From positions 5,133,001 to 5,197,000 of the forward strand of contig NZ_CP071448.1 in NCBI RefSeq assembly GCF_017352115.1: 64,000 nt of DNA. Direction: 5' to 3'. The stretch's first letter is position 1. Every line of letters starts with the position of its first letter. The notes beneath the pieces are model-generated. The model did not search any database. It was not told the origin of the DNA and saw nothing but the letters and a program-made list of their open reading frames with translations. This document shows, piece after piece, positions 35,658 through 44,963 of the stretch. The DNA comes from Flavobacterium endoglycinae. Its GTDB lineage: Bacteria > Bacteroidota > Bacteroidia > Flavobacteriales > Flavobacteriaceae. Both the position numbers and the translations under genes were made by a program.

Positions 35658-37934
35658 ATGGTTAAAAAATACAATAGAATTGTTCTTGGCGGCATTTTAG
35701 CTTTAAACCTGATTTTTGTGAATCCTATAAATTCACAGAAGAAAAAAGACAAACAAATACAGACAAATTACACACAATACGTCGATCCCGTTATCGGATC
35801 TGCTGGTCACGGTCACGTGTTCGTTGGGGCGAATGTTCCTTTTGGAGCGGTGCAGTTAGGACCCGTGAATATTTTTGAAGGCTGGGATTGGTGCAGCGGT
35901 TATAACTACGCCAGTAATACCATTTTAGGTTTTACACACACGCATTTAAGCGGAACCGGAATTGGCGATTTAAATGATATTCTTGTACTTCCTGTCAGCG
36001 GAAAAGTCGGTTTGATTAAGGGAACAAAAGAAGACATGGTAAACGGTTACGGTTCGTTTTTCTCTCATAAAAATGAAGTAACTAAACCTGGATATTACAG
36101 TGTTTTATTAGATAAATATAAAATCAAAGCCGAATTAACGGCCAGCGAAAGAGTTGGTTTTCATAAATACACTTTCGAAAACACAAACGATTCACATATT
36201 TTAATTGATCTTGCTGACGGAATTGGCTGGGACAGACCTGTAAAAACGTTCATTAAAAAAATCAGCGAAACCAAAATTGAAGGATATCGTTATTCGACAG
36301 GCTGGGCTTCAGATCAGCGTGTTTATTTTGCAATGGAATTTTCGGAACCTATTACCAACATGGCGGTTTATGACAGTACTGCTATGGTGAAAGGAACGGA
36401 AGGAGAAGGCTTAAAAATAAAAGCGGTTTTAGATTTTAAAACCTTAAAAAACAAACAGGTTCTAGTAAAGGTTGGAATTTCTCCAGTAAGTACCGAAAAT
36501 GCATCTGCCAATATAAAAGGAGAAATTCCAGATTGGAATTTTGATGCCGTTGTAAAATTAGCAGATTCAAAATGGAACAAAGAACTCAATAAAGTTCAGA
36601 TCAAAGCAGATGAAAAAACAATGAAAGTTTTCTATACTTCGTTGTACCACACCATGTTTGCACCTTCCATTTTTAATGATGCCAACGGAGATTACAGAGG
36701 AACAGATAAAAAAGTTTACGAAAAAGCCAATTTTACCAATTACACCACTTTTTCACTTTGGGATACTTATCGCGGCTTGCATCCATTATATACGATTACG
36801 CAGCCAGAAAAAATCAATGATATTGTAAAATCGTTTCTGGCGATTTACGAACAGCAAGGCAGATTACCCGTTTGGCATTTAATGGGCAACGAAACCAATA
36901 CCATGAACGGAAACCATTCTATAGCCGTTATTGTTGACGCTTACTTAAAAGGATATCGTGATTACGATACGAATTTAGCCTACGAAGCCATCAAAAAAAC
37001 AGCAATGCAAACCCGAGACGGAATGGATTATGTTCAAAAACTCGAATATATTCCTGCCGATAAATTATTAGAATCGGTTGGAAATGCTTTAGAATATGCA
37101 ATCGATGATTATTGTATTGCTTTGATGGCGAAATCTTTAAACAAAACAGACGATTATAATTACTTTACCAAAAGAGCCAATTTATACAAACAGTATTTTG
37201 ATAAAGAAACCACTTTTATGCGTGGCAAATTAACCAACGGAAATTGGAGAACGCCATTTAATCCGCTTTCGTCAGCGCACCGTAAAGACGATTATGTCGA
37301 AGGAAATGCGTGGCAGTACACTTGGTTGGTGCCTCAGGATCCGTACGGTTTAATTGAATTATTTGGAAGCGAAGAAAAATTTATCGCCAAACTAGATTCA
37401 CTTTTCTTATTGACGGATAAAGTAGAAGGTGAGGATGTTTCACCAGATATCAGCGGTTTGATTGGTCAGTACGCACACGGAAACGAACCCAATCATCATA
37501 TTCCGTATTTGTATGCATATGTGGGCCAGCCTTGGAAAACAGCAAAATTAATTCGTGAAATCGATGATAAATTTTATTCTGTAAAACCAGACGGATTATG
37601 CGGAAATGAAGATTTAGGGCAAATGTCGGCTTGGTATATTTTATCATCTATGGGATTTTATTCGGTTAATCCAGCAAACGGAATTTATGTTTTGGGAAGT
37701 CCGCTAGTAAACACAGCCGTAATTCATCATACAAAAGAGGTTTCTTTTACGATAAATGCAGTTAATAACAGTGCTTCAAATATCTATATCCAAAAAGCGG
37801 AATACAACGGAAAACCCTATACAAAATCGTACATCACACATGAGATGATTGTAAAAGGCGGAGAATTAAAATTGTATATGGGAGACAAACCTTCAACAAC
37901 TTGGGGAGTAAAGAAAGAGGATAGGCCTCAATAA
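35658..37934 (+). CDS. GH92 alpha-mannosidase (first copy)
   Basis: 758 residues from the ATG at 35658; an earlier possible start at 35625 would put 11 polar residues before the signal peptide (VLGGILALNLIFVNPINS). GH92 layout: N-terminal beta-sandwich (about 35-290) opening with YVDPVIGSAGHGHVFVGANV, then an (alpha/alpha)6 barrel. The conserved C-terminal blocks are EGNAWQYTW (Glu548, matching the family's catalytic acid region), QYAHGNEPNHH and GNEDLGQMSAWY (about 649-660, the metal/base region). GH92 enzymes are calcium-dependent exo-acting alpha-mannosidases, mostly alpha-1,2 or alpha-1,3. It is one of two intact copies here, presumably with different linkage preference. Confidence 0.95.
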   Translation: MVKKYNRIVLGGILALNLIFVNPINSQKKKDKQIQTNYTQYVDPVIGSAGHGHVFVGANVPFGAVQLGPVNIFEGWDWCSGYNYASNTILGFTHTHLSGTGIGDLNDILVLPVSGKVGLIKGTKEDMVNGYGSFFSHKNEVTKPGYYSVLLDKYKIKAELTASERVGFHKYTFENTNDSHILIDLADGIGWDRPVKTFIKKISETKIEGYRYSTGWASDQRVYFAMEFSEPITNMAVYDSTAMVKGTEGEGLKIKAVLDFKTLKNKQVLVKVGISPVSTENASANIKGEIPDWNFDAVVKLADSKWNKELNKVQIKADEKTMKVFYTSLYHTMFAPSIFNDANGDYRGTDKKVYEKANFTNYTTFSLWDTYRGLHPLYTITQPEKINDIVKSFLAIYEQQGRLPVWHLMGNETNTMNGNHSIAVIVDAYLKGYRDYDTNLAYEAIKKTAMQTRDGMDYVQKLEYIPADKLLESVGNALEYAIDDYCIALMAKSLNKTDDYNYFTKRANLYKQYFDKETTFMRGKLTNGNWRTPFNPLSSAHRKDDYVEGNAWQYTWLVPQDPYGLIELFGSEEKFIAKLDSLFLLTDKVEGEDVSPDISGLIGQYAHGNEPNHHIPYLYAYVGQPWKTAKLIREIDDKFYSVKPDGLCGNEDLGQMSAWYILSSMGFYSVNPANGIYVLGSPLVNTAVIHHTKEVSFTINAVNNSASNIYIQKAEYNGKPYTKSYITHEMIVKGGELKLYMGDKPSTTWGVKKEDRPQ

Positions 37935-37936
37935 TT

Positions 37937-38017
37937 TTAGATTTCTGATTTTAGATTTCTGATTTTAGATTTTAGATTTTTCAGCAACGCTCCTGCAAGG
38001 TTTTCAAAACCTTGTAG
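37937..38017. repeat. TTTAGAT-type tandem repeats plus a palindromic hairpin
   Basis: First, several units of GATTTTAGATTTCT and TTTAGAT (37937-37980). Then CCTGCAAGGTTTT (37991-38003) pairs with AAAACCTTGTAGG (38005-38017), with one G-T pair. The hairpin core AGGTTTT/AAAACCT is the same as in the hairpin at the right edge of the window. No T-run follows, so it is not a classical terminator. Confidence 0.65.
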
Positions 38018-38054
38018 GTATTTAGACAAAGCTTAAAGCATAAAGCAAAAAAAA

Positions 38055-40334
38055 ATGAAAATAAAGAGTTTAATTTTTTTAGGAATATTGCAGTCCTGTT
38101 TTTTCCTAAATGCACAGAATTTAGATCCTGTAGAATATGTAAATCCTTTAATGGGAACACAATCGCTGCATAATCTTTCAAACGGAAATACGTATCCTGC
38201 AATCTGCAGACCTTGGGGTATGAATTTTTGGACGCCTCAAACGGGAAAAATGGGCGATGGCTGGGCTTACACCTATACAGCCGAAAAAATCAGAGGATTT
38301 AAACAGACGCATCAGCCTTCACCGTGGATGAACGATTACGGACAGTTTTCGATTATGCCGGTTACAGGAAAATTGGCTTTCGCCGAAGACGATCGAGCAA
38401 GTTGGTTTAGTCATAAAGCAGAAGTTTCAAAGCCTTATTATTACAGCGTTTATCTTGCCGATCATGATGTTACAACCGAAATTACAACAACCGAAAGAGC
38501 AGCACATTTTCAAATTACTTTTCCTGAAAATGAGCAATCTTCTATCGTAATCGATGCTTTTGATAAAGGTTCATATATCAAAATAATTCCTTCGGAAAAT
38601 AAAGTAATTGGTTATACAACGCGAAACAGCGGCGGAGTGCCACAAAACTTCAAAAACTATTTTGTTTTACAATTTGATAAATCGTTTTTAACCCATTCAA
38701 CATGGACAGATAAAATCCTGACCAAAGATAAATTAGAAGCATCAGGACTGCATACAGGAGCTGTAATTGGTTTTAAAACGAAAAAAGGAGAAAAAGTCAA
38801 TGTGAGAATAGCTTCTTCTTTCATAAGTCCAGAACAAGCTGAATTGAATTTAAAAAACGAATTAGGCACATCGACTTTTGAAGAAACTGTAGCAAAATCA
38901 AAAGAGGAATGGAATAAAGTTTTAGGAAGAATTAATGTAGAAGATACGAACCAAGAGCAATTAAAAACATTTTATTCTTGTTTGTACAGAACCGTTTGTT
39001 TTCCTCAAAAACAATATGAAATCAATAAAGATGGCGATATAGTACATTATAGTCCGTATAACGGAAAAGTTCTTTCAGGTTATATGTATGCTGGAACTGG
39101 TTTTTGGGACACGTTCCGTGCTTTATATCCTTTGTTAAACCTAGTTTATCCTTCGGTAAACAAAGAAATGCAGGAAGGTTTGATAAACGATTATAAAGAA
39201 GGCGGATTTTTACCAGAATGGTCAAGTCCTGGTTTTAGAGACGTAATGGTAGGAAATAATTCTGCTTCTGTCGTTTCAGATGCATATATGAAAGGTTTAC
39301 GCGGTTATGACATCAATACTTTATATGAAGCTTTACTGCACGGAGCTAACAATGAAGGACCTTTGGAAGCAGTTGGTAGAAAAGGAGTTCAATATTACAA
39401 TACGTTAGGATATGTTCCGTATGATGTAAATATCAACGAAAATGCGGCACGAACTTTAGAATACGCTTATGATGATTTTACGATTTGGAAACTGGCAAAA
39501 GCATTAAATCGTCCGAAAAAAGAAATCAATCTGCTGGAAAAACGGATGCTGAATTACAAAAAACTCTATAATCCGTCAGTAGGATTAATGAGCGGACGAA
39601 ATAAAGACGGCAGTTTTCCTGTGAATTTTAATCCGTTTAAATGGGGAGATGCTTTTACCGAAGGAAACAGCTGGCATTACAGCTGGAGCGTTTTTCACGA
39701 TATTCAAGGTTTGATTGATTTAATGGGAGGCGAGAAAAATTTCACAGCAAAATTAGACGCTGTATTTACAACACCGCCAATTTTTGATGATAGTTATTAT
39801 GGAGCCGTTATTCATGAAATCCGCGAAATGCAGATTATGAATATGGGACAATATGCTCACGGAAACCAGCCCATTCAGCACATGATTTATTTGTACAATT
39901 ATGCTGGCGAACCTTGGAAAACACAATATTGGTCACGAGAAGTTATGAACCGCTTGTACAAACCAACTCCAGACGGTTATTGCGGAGATGAAGATAACGG
40001 ACAGACTTCTGCATGGTATATTTTCTCGGCTTTGGGATTTTATCCCGTCTGCCCAGGAACAGAAGAATATGTTTTGGGAGCACCATTATTTAAGAAAACA
40101 ACTTTACAGTTCGAAGATGGAAAACAACTTATCATCAACGCACCTAACAATTCTGATGTCAGCCGATATGTAAATGAATTAAAATGGCAAGATTCAGCTT
40201 ATCCTAAAAACTATCTCAATCATTTTGAGCTTTTAAAAGGTGGTGAATTATACTTTGATATGGTTAGTTCACCAAATTTACAAAGAGGTACGACAAAAGA
40301 TTCGTACCCATATTCTTATTCAATTTCAAAATAA
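38055..40334 (+). CDS. GH92 alpha-mannosidase (second copy)
   Basis: 759 residues with a signal peptide ending FLNAQ (about 1-22). It opens with YVNPLMGTQSLHNLSNGNTY and has the same two-domain layout as the first copy. Conserved blocks are FWDTFRALYP, EGNSWHYSW, QYAHGNQPIQH and GDEDNGQTSAWYIFSALGFYP. The sequence differs widely from copy one (for instance in the loops after the beta-sandwich), so this is an old duplication rather than a recent one. The usual division of labour in such loci is one alpha-1,2 and one alpha-1,3 enzyme, but linkage cannot be assigned from sequence alone. GH125 starts 6 bases after its stop, so the two are translated from one transcript. Confidence 0.95.
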   Translation: MKIKSLIFLGILQSCFFLNAQNLDPVEYVNPLMGTQSLHNLSNGNTYPAICRPWGMNFWTPQTGKMGDGWAYTYTAEKIRGFKQTHQPSPWMNDYGQFSIMPVTGKLAFAEDDRASWFSHKAEVSKPYYYSVYLADHDVTTEITTTERAAHFQITFPENEQSSIVIDAFDKGSYIKIIPSENKVIGYTTRNSGGVPQNFKNYFVLQFDKSFLTHSTWTDKILTKDKLEASGLHTGAVIGFKTKKGEKVNVRIASSFISPEQAELNLKNELGTSTFEETVAKSKEEWNKVLGRINVEDTNQEQLKTFYSCLYRTVCFPQKQYEINKDGDIVHYSPYNGKVLSGYMYAGTGFWDTFRALYPLLNLVYPSVNKEMQEGLINDYKEGGFLPEWSSPGFRDVMVGNNSASVVSDAYMKGLRGYDINTLYEALLHGANNEGPLEAVGRKGVQYYNTLGYVPYDVNINENAARTLEYAYDDFTIWKLAKALNRPKKEINLLEKRMLNYKKLYNPSVGLMSGRNKDGSFPVNFNPFKWGDAFTEGNSWHYSWSVFHDIQGLIDLMGGEKNFTAKLDAVFTTPPIFDDSYYGAVIHEIREMQIMNMGQYAHGNQPIQHMIYLYNYAGEPWKTQYWSREVMNRLYKPTPDGYCGDEDNGQTSAWYIFSALGFYPVCPGTEEYVLGAPLFKKTTLQFEDGKQLIINAPNNSDVSRYVNELKWQDSAYPKNYLNHFELLKGGELYFDMVSSPNLQRGTTKDSYPYSYSISK

Positions 40335-40340
40335 AAAGAT

Positions 40341-41804
40341 ATGCAGTCACGTAGAAAATTTATAAAAAACGCTGGCATTTTTTCAGCAGGATTATTAGCA
40401 CTTCAAACAGAAGCTTTTGGGTTCAATTCAGATACTTTTCAGTTTCCTTTAAAAGATTTTGTTTCGAAAAGACCTCCAGTTGCCGAAAGAAAATTTACGA
40501 GTAAAGCAATTGAAGCTGCCATTGTCCGCATTAAAAAACAAATTGCTAATCCTGAATTGGCTTGGATATTCGAAAACTGTTTTCCAAATACATTAGATAC
40601 AACAGTCGATTTCGAAATTATCGACGGAAAACCAGATACCTATGTAATTACAGGAGATATCGATGCCATGTGGCTGAGAGACAGTACAGCACAGATTTGG
40701 CCGTATATTCCGTTTGTAAAAGAAGATCCAAAATTGGCTGAATTAGTAAAAGGTGTAATCAATCGTCAAGCGAAATGTATTCTGCTGGATCCGTATGCAA
40801 ATGCTTTTTATAAAGATTTTACCAAAGAAAGTGAATGGAAAAATGACCTTACCAAAATGCAGCCTGGAATTCATGAAAGAAAATGGGAAATCGACAGTTT
40901 GTGTTATCCAGTTCGATTAGCGCACGGCTATTGGAAAGAAACAGGAGACATCAGCTTATTTGATGCAAAATGGAAAGAAGCCATGCTTTTAATTCTTCAG
41001 ACTTTTAAAGAGCAGCAAAGATTAGACGGAAAAGGCGGACCATATAGTTTTCAGCGTCAGACAGCTTGGGCAACAGACGGAGTTCCGTTGGGCGGTTATG
41101 GTTATCCTGTAAAACCTTGCGGGTTAATTGTTTCGACTTTCAGACCAAGCGACGATTCTACTTTGTTTGGTTATTTGATTCCGAGTAATATGTTTGCGAT
41201 TGAAATCTTAGGTTATTTAATTGAAATTTTCTCTCTTCCAGCTTTAAAAGACAATGATTTGGTGGCAAAAGCGACAGAACTAAGAGATCAGGTTCAAAAA
41301 GGTTTAAACGAACACGGAATCATCAATCATCCTAAATTCGGGAAAATTATTGCTTTTGAAGTCAACGGATACGGCAGCTTTCACATGATGGACGATGCGA
41401 ATGTTCCTTCATTATTATCATTGCCTTATTTAGGCGCTATTGCTCCAAATGATCCTTTATATTTAAATACCAGAAAAGTAGTTTTATCAGAAAATAATCC
41501 GTTTTTCTACAAAGGAAAAGCAGGAGAAGGTATTGGAGGTCCACACACAGGAGTCGATACCATCTGGCCTATGAGTATAGTTTTAAGAGCCATTACCAGT
41601 GTTGATGAAAAAGAAATAAAGGCCTGCATCAGCAATTTAATTAAAACCAATGCCGATACTGGATTTATGCACGAATCATTTCATAAAGACGATGTAAATA
41701 AGTTTACCCGTAAATGGTTTGCGTGGGCCAATACCTTATTTGGTGAAATGATTGTACACACAAGTATTCATTATCCTCAAATTTTAAAAGACAAAAATAT
41801 CTAG
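40341..41804 (+). CDS. GH125 exo-alpha-1,6-mannosidase with a Tat signal
   Basis: 487 residues. The N-terminus MQSRRKFIKNAGIFSAG is a twin-arginine signal (Arg4-Arg5, then a hydrophobic stretch), so export is in folded form. The mature protein is an (alpha/alpha)6 barrel with GH125 hallmarks: DIDAMWLRDSTAQIWPYI near residue 105, GPYSFQRQTAWATDGVPLGG, HMMDDANVPSLLSLPYLG and TGFMHESFHKDD near the end. Known members remove non-reducing alpha-1,6-linked mannose, the linkage GH92 enzymes usually leave. It lies 6 bases after the second GH92 gene and 22 before the ROK kinase. A GH125-GH92-ROK grouping is also known from N-glycan loci of streptococci. Confidence 0.95.
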   Translation: MQSRRKFIKNAGIFSAGLLALQTEAFGFNSDTFQFPLKDFVSKRPPVAERKFTSKAIEAAIVRIKKQIANPELAWIFENCFPNTLDTTVDFEIIDGKPDTYVITGDIDAMWLRDSTAQIWPYIPFVKEDPKLAELVKGVINRQAKCILLDPYANAFYKDFTKESEWKNDLTKMQPGIHERKWEIDSLCYPVRLAHGYWKETGDISLFDAKWKEAMLLILQTFKEQQRLDGKGGPYSFQRQTAWATDGVPLGGYGYPVKPCGLIVSTFRPSDDSTLFGYLIPSNMFAIEILGYLIEIFSLPALKDNDLVAKATELRDQVQKGLNEHGIINHPKFGKIIAFEVNGYGSFHMMDDANVPSLLSLPYLGAIAPNDPLYLNTRKVVLSENNPFFYKGKAGEGIGGPHTGVDTIWPMSIVLRAITSVDEKEIKACISNLIKTNADTGFMHESFHKDDVNKFTRKWFAWANTLFGEMIVHTSIHYPQILKDKNI

Positions 41805-41826
41805 TACTAAAGCTAAAAAAGTAAAA

Positions 41827-42726
41827 ATGAATACATCATATGCCATTGGGCTGGATATAGGAGGAACGCACATTACTGCGGCGGTTATCAATAAAACAGA
41901 TATGAAAGTTTTGGATTTTTCGGTCTGTAAAGAATCTTTTGATTCGAATTTACCCGCAGATCAGGTTATGAATATTTGGAAGAAAGTAATCTGTACAGCA
42001 ATAGAAAATTCTAAAATAAAAAATATTACCGGAATTGCCGTTTGTATGCCGGGACCGTTTGATTATAAAAATGGAATCTGCTGGATAAAAGATCAATCTA
42101 AATACGAACATTTTTACGGATTAAACATAAGGGAATTGCTTTTGGAAACTCTTGGTTTTTCTACAGATTTTCCAGTTCTTTTTGAAAATGACGCTGTTTG
42201 TTTTGGAAAAGGGGAAGTTTTTAAACAACAGAAAAATCTTTCTAAAAAAGTAATGGCTGTCACATTAGGCACAGGATTAGGAGCATGTTTTATTGACAAA
42301 GGAGTTTCAATAAGTTCTGGAGATTCTGTTCCTGTTGATGGGGAAATTTATAATTTACCTTATCAAGATGGTATGGCAGAAGATTATATTTCAGTTAGAG
42401 GTCTTTTATCACATTACAAATCTTTAAGTGGTACTGTGCTAAATAATGGTTTAGAATTGTATAATCTGGCGAAAAGCGGAGATCAGTCCGCTATTAAAGT
42501 ATTTGGAAAAATGGGGGAGGATTTAGCGGCAGTTGTGATTCCGTGGATTAAAAACTTCAAAGCTGATCATATTATTATTGGCGGAAAAATTGCCAATGCA
42601 AGCGATTTGTTTTTATCTTCATTCAATAAAACAATTCAGGAATCTAGTTTGAAAATCGAGGTTTCTATTTCAAATGACAATGAAATTGCGGCCTTGTTGG
42701 GAGCAGTTAGTTTTCTTTGTGATTAA
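41827..42726 (+). CDS. ROK family sugar kinase
   Basis: 299 residues, cytoplasmic. ATP-binding motif GLDIGGTHITAAVI at the start, catalytic region FENDAVCFGKGEVF with the base Asp in ENDA (near residue 123), and TLGTGLGACFIDKG. The Cys-rich zinc motif usual in ROK proteins (CxCGxxGCxE) is absent: the corresponding stretch reads LPYQDGMAEDYISVRG. No helix-turn-helix domain, so an enzyme rather than a repressor. As last gene of the mannosidase operon it probably phosphorylates the released mannose (or GlcNAc) after uptake. Which sugar it uses is not determined by the sequence. Confidence 0.9.
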   Translation: MNTSYAIGLDIGGTHITAAVINKTDMKVLDFSVCKESFDSNLPADQVMNIWKKVICTAIENSKIKNITGIAVCMPGPFDYKNGICWIKDQSKYEHFYGLNIRELLLETLGFSTDFPVLFENDAVCFGKGEVFKQQKNLSKKVMAVTLGTGLGACFIDKGVSISSGDSVPVDGEIYNLPYQDGMAEDYISVRGLLSHYKSLSGTVLNNGLELYNLAKSGDQSAIKVFGKMGEDLAAVVIPWIKNFKADHIIIGGKIANASDLFLSSFNKTIQESSLKIEVSISNDNEIAALLGAVSFLCD

Positions 42727-42729
42727 ATA

Positions 42730-42766
42730 AAAACGGATGAGTTATAAGCTCATCCGTTTTTATTTT
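42730..42766. terminator. Bidirectional terminator at the end of the mannoside operon
   Basis: AAAACGGATGAG (42730-42741) pairs perfectly with CTCATCCGTTTT (42749-42760); T-rich on both strands. It lies between the convergent ROK kinase and FrnE-like genes and can serve both. Confidence 0.88.
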
Positions 42767-42780
42767 CTGTGTGTTAAAAA

Positions 42781-43410
42781 TTATTTCAAACCTTCTTTTA
42801 TTGTCTGTACAAAAGCTTCAACCGGCTGTGCGCCTGATACGGCATATTTTCGGTCAAAAACAAAGAAAGGAACACCTTGAACACCAATTTGCTGCGCTTC
42901 GTTAATATCGTGTTCTACTTCTTTAATAAAAAGAGTATCGCTTTGCAATACGTCCAGAACCTCTTCTTTATTTAATCCTGCTTTTTCAGCAAGTTCAATT
43001 AAAGTTGGGCCATCGTTTAAATCTCTTCCTTCTGTAAAATAAGCTTTAAAGAAAATCTCTTCGATTTCATCGCCTAATTTTTTAGTTTTAGCAAGCTGAA
43101 TAATTCTGTGAGCTTCTAATGAATTTGAAATAACAGCCTTATCAAAGTTATAATCCAAACCAACACTTTTAGCACGTTCTGCGACACCTTTGTGCATTTC
43201 TTTTGATTGTTCAAGCGTCATGCCTTTTCGTTCCGCTAAATACGTATAAACGTCTTTTCCGGGTTGTGGTGTAATAGATGGATCAAGCTGGAAACTTTTC
43301 CACTCGATTTCAAATTCATTTTCGGGAAACTGTTTTAAAGCCGTTTCCAATTGTCTTTTTCCGATATAACAAAACGGACACATGATATCCGACCAAATTT
43401 CTATTTTCAT
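42781..43410 (-). CDS. DsbA family oxidoreductase, FrnE-like
   Basis: 209 residues without a signal peptide, so cytoplasmic. The thioredoxin fold starts at once with IEIWSDIMCPFCYIGKR, giving the redox pair Cys11-Cys14, followed by the helical insert and the C-terminal VQGVPFFVFDRKYAVSGAQP with the cis-proline. This is the FrnE/2-hydroxychromene-isomerase-like branch of DsbA proteins, thought to handle cytoplasmic thiols or glutathione-like cofactors under stress. Single gene, convergent with the ROK kinase and sharing its terminator. Precise substrate unknown. Confidence 0.92.
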   Translation of the reverse strand: MKIEIWSDIMCPFCYIGKRQLETALKQFPENEFEIEWKSFQLDPSITPQPGKDVYTYLAERKGMTLEQSKEMHKGVAERAKSVGLDYNFDKAVISNSLEAHRIIQLAKTKKLGDEIEEIFFKAYFTEGRDLNDGPTLIELAEKAGLNKEEVLDVLQSDTLFIKEVEHDINEAQQIGVQGVPFFVFDRKYAVSGAQPVEAFVQTIKEGLK

Positions 43411-43458
43411 TTTACAAAAATACGGAAAATTTGTTTCAGGTTATTTTGTTTCAAATGA

Positions 43459-43579
43459 TTTCACCTCAAAGGACGCAAAGAATTAATCATTATGAAACTA
43501 AATAAAACGCAGAGTTCGCAAAGGCTTTGAAAAAAACTTTGCGAACTCTGCGTAAACCTTAGCGTTCTTTGCGGTTAAA
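43459..43579. repeat. MITE-like palindromic element, copy 1
   Basis: Ends form imperfect 12-base inverted repeats (TTTCACCTCAAA at 43459-43470, TTTGCGGTTAAA at 43568-43579). Inside is a perfect 17-base-pair stem, ACGCAGAGTTCGCAAAG (43507-43523) with its complement (43537-43553). It fills most of the 328-base gap between the FrnE-like gene and dnaN. The right end is identical to that of copy 2 at 47436-47514. Confidence 0.7.
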
Positions 43580-43738
43580 TAAAAAACAACTAAAACTAAA
43601 AAACCGCAACTCTCAAAAAAGAATTGCGGTTTCTAGGTATAAAAAATGGTTGGTTAATAGCGATATTATTTTTTTTACAATGATATGTCTTTAATTTTAA
43701 ACTAAAAAAAATCCCTGTAACAAAAAGAAACTTTGATG

Positions 43739-44857
43739 TTAACTATTTAACATCACTGGCATTACCAACATCGTTACGGTTTCACCTTCTTCAAGACCAT
43801 CAACCGGAGTTAAGATTCCAGCTCTATTTGGCAATGACATTTCTAACATAATCATGTCTGATTGCAAATTGGTAAGCATTTCGATTAAGAAACGTGAATT
43901 GAATCCAATTTGTAAATCATCACCTTGATAATCACAAGTTAATCTTTCTTCGGCTTTGTTTGAGTAATCAATATCTTCAGCAGAAACGTTTAATTCAGCA
44001 CCAGCAATTTTTAAACGAATTTGGTGTGTTGTTTTGTTTGAGAAAATCGCAACACGACGAACAGAACTTAAAAATAAAGAACGATCGATCATTAATTTGT
44101 TTGGATTTTCTTTTGGAATTACCGCTTCGTAATTAGGGTATTTTCCGTCGATTAAACGACACATTAAGATATAATTGTCAAATGAGAAAGTCGCATTTGA
44201 ATCGTTGTATTCAATTTTTACTTCAGCATCAGAAGAACCTAAAATTCCTTTTAAAATGTTCAAAGGTTTTTTCGGCATAATAAAATCAGCAACCTGAGAT
44301 GCTTTTACATCTGCACGAGCATATTTTACCAGTTTGTGAGCGTCTGTAGCCACAAAAGTCAAACCTTCAGGAGAGAATTGGAAGAAAACACCAGACATTA
44401 CCGGACGTAAATCGTCGTTTCCGGCAGCAAAAATAGTTTTACTTACAGCGGTTGCCAAAACATCAGCAGGAACTAAAGTAACAGACGGTTCTTCAAGATT
44501 TACAGCTTTAGGAAATTCTTCTCCAGCAGCATATGCTAATGCATATTTACCTGAGTTAGAACTGATTTCTACTGTGTTGTTATCTTCAACAGTAAAAGTT
44601 AAAGGCTGTTCTGGAAATGTTTTTAAAATTTCAAGTAAAAGTTTTGCAGGTACCGCAACGCTGCCTTTACTTTTAGAATCGATTGATAATGTAGCAGACA
44701 TTGTGGTTTCAAGATCTGAAGCCGAAACAGTCAACTCACTATTGTCTAGTTCAAATAAAAAGTTATCTAAAATAGGAAGTGTATTGCTGCTATTAATAAC
44801 ACTACCTAATACTTGTAATTGTTTTAATAAGTACGAACTCGATACTATAAATTTCAT
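43739..44857 (-). CDS. dnaN: DNA polymerase III beta subunit (sliding clamp)
   Basis: 372 residues, the normal length for the clamp. Three similar domains in a row, with MKFIVSSSYLLKQLQVLGSV at the start, the family stretch RPVMSGVFFQFSPEGLTFVATDAHKL in the middle (key part FVATDAHKL) and the C-terminal VDGLEEGETVTMLVMPVML forming the partner-binding pocket. The dimer encircles DNA and tethers replication and repair proteins. Preceded by a good -7 element; followed downstream by a palindromic repeat element. Its position next to gldG and gldF, rather than near dnaA, is common in Flavobacteriaceae. Confidence 0.97.
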   Translation of the reverse strand: MKFIVSSSYLLKQLQVLGSVINSSNTLPILDNFLFELDNSELTVSASDLETTMSATLSIDSKSKGSVAVPAKLLLEILKTFPEQPLTFTVEDNNTVEISSNSGKYALAYAAGEEFPKAVNLEEPSVTLVPADVLATAVSKTIFAAGNDDLRPVMSGVFFQFSPEGLTFVATDAHKLVKYARADVKASQVADFIMPKKPLNILKGILGSSDAEVKIEYNDSNATFSFDNYILMCRLIDGKYPNYEAVIPKENPNKLMIDRSLFLSSVRRVAIFSNKTTHQIRLKIAGAELNVSAEDIDYSNKAEERLTCDYQGDDLQIGFNSRFLIEMLTNLQSDMIMLEMSLPNRAGILTPVDGLEEGETVTMLVMPVMLNS

Positions 44858-44916
44858 CGTCTTTTGTTTTATTTTTTGCTTTTTCTCTCAATTTTTTGAG
44901 AACAGGTATGGTTTTA

Positions 44917-44924
44917 CAAATATA
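44917..44924 (-). promoter_or_regulatory. Promoter -7 element for dnaN
   Basis: The minus strand reads TATATTTG, a full match to TAnnTTTG, 59 bases before the dnaN start. No clear -33 element. Confidence 0.5.
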
Positions 44925-44963
44925 TCGTAAACATTCTTAGTTTCGTAATTTTTTTATTAACAT

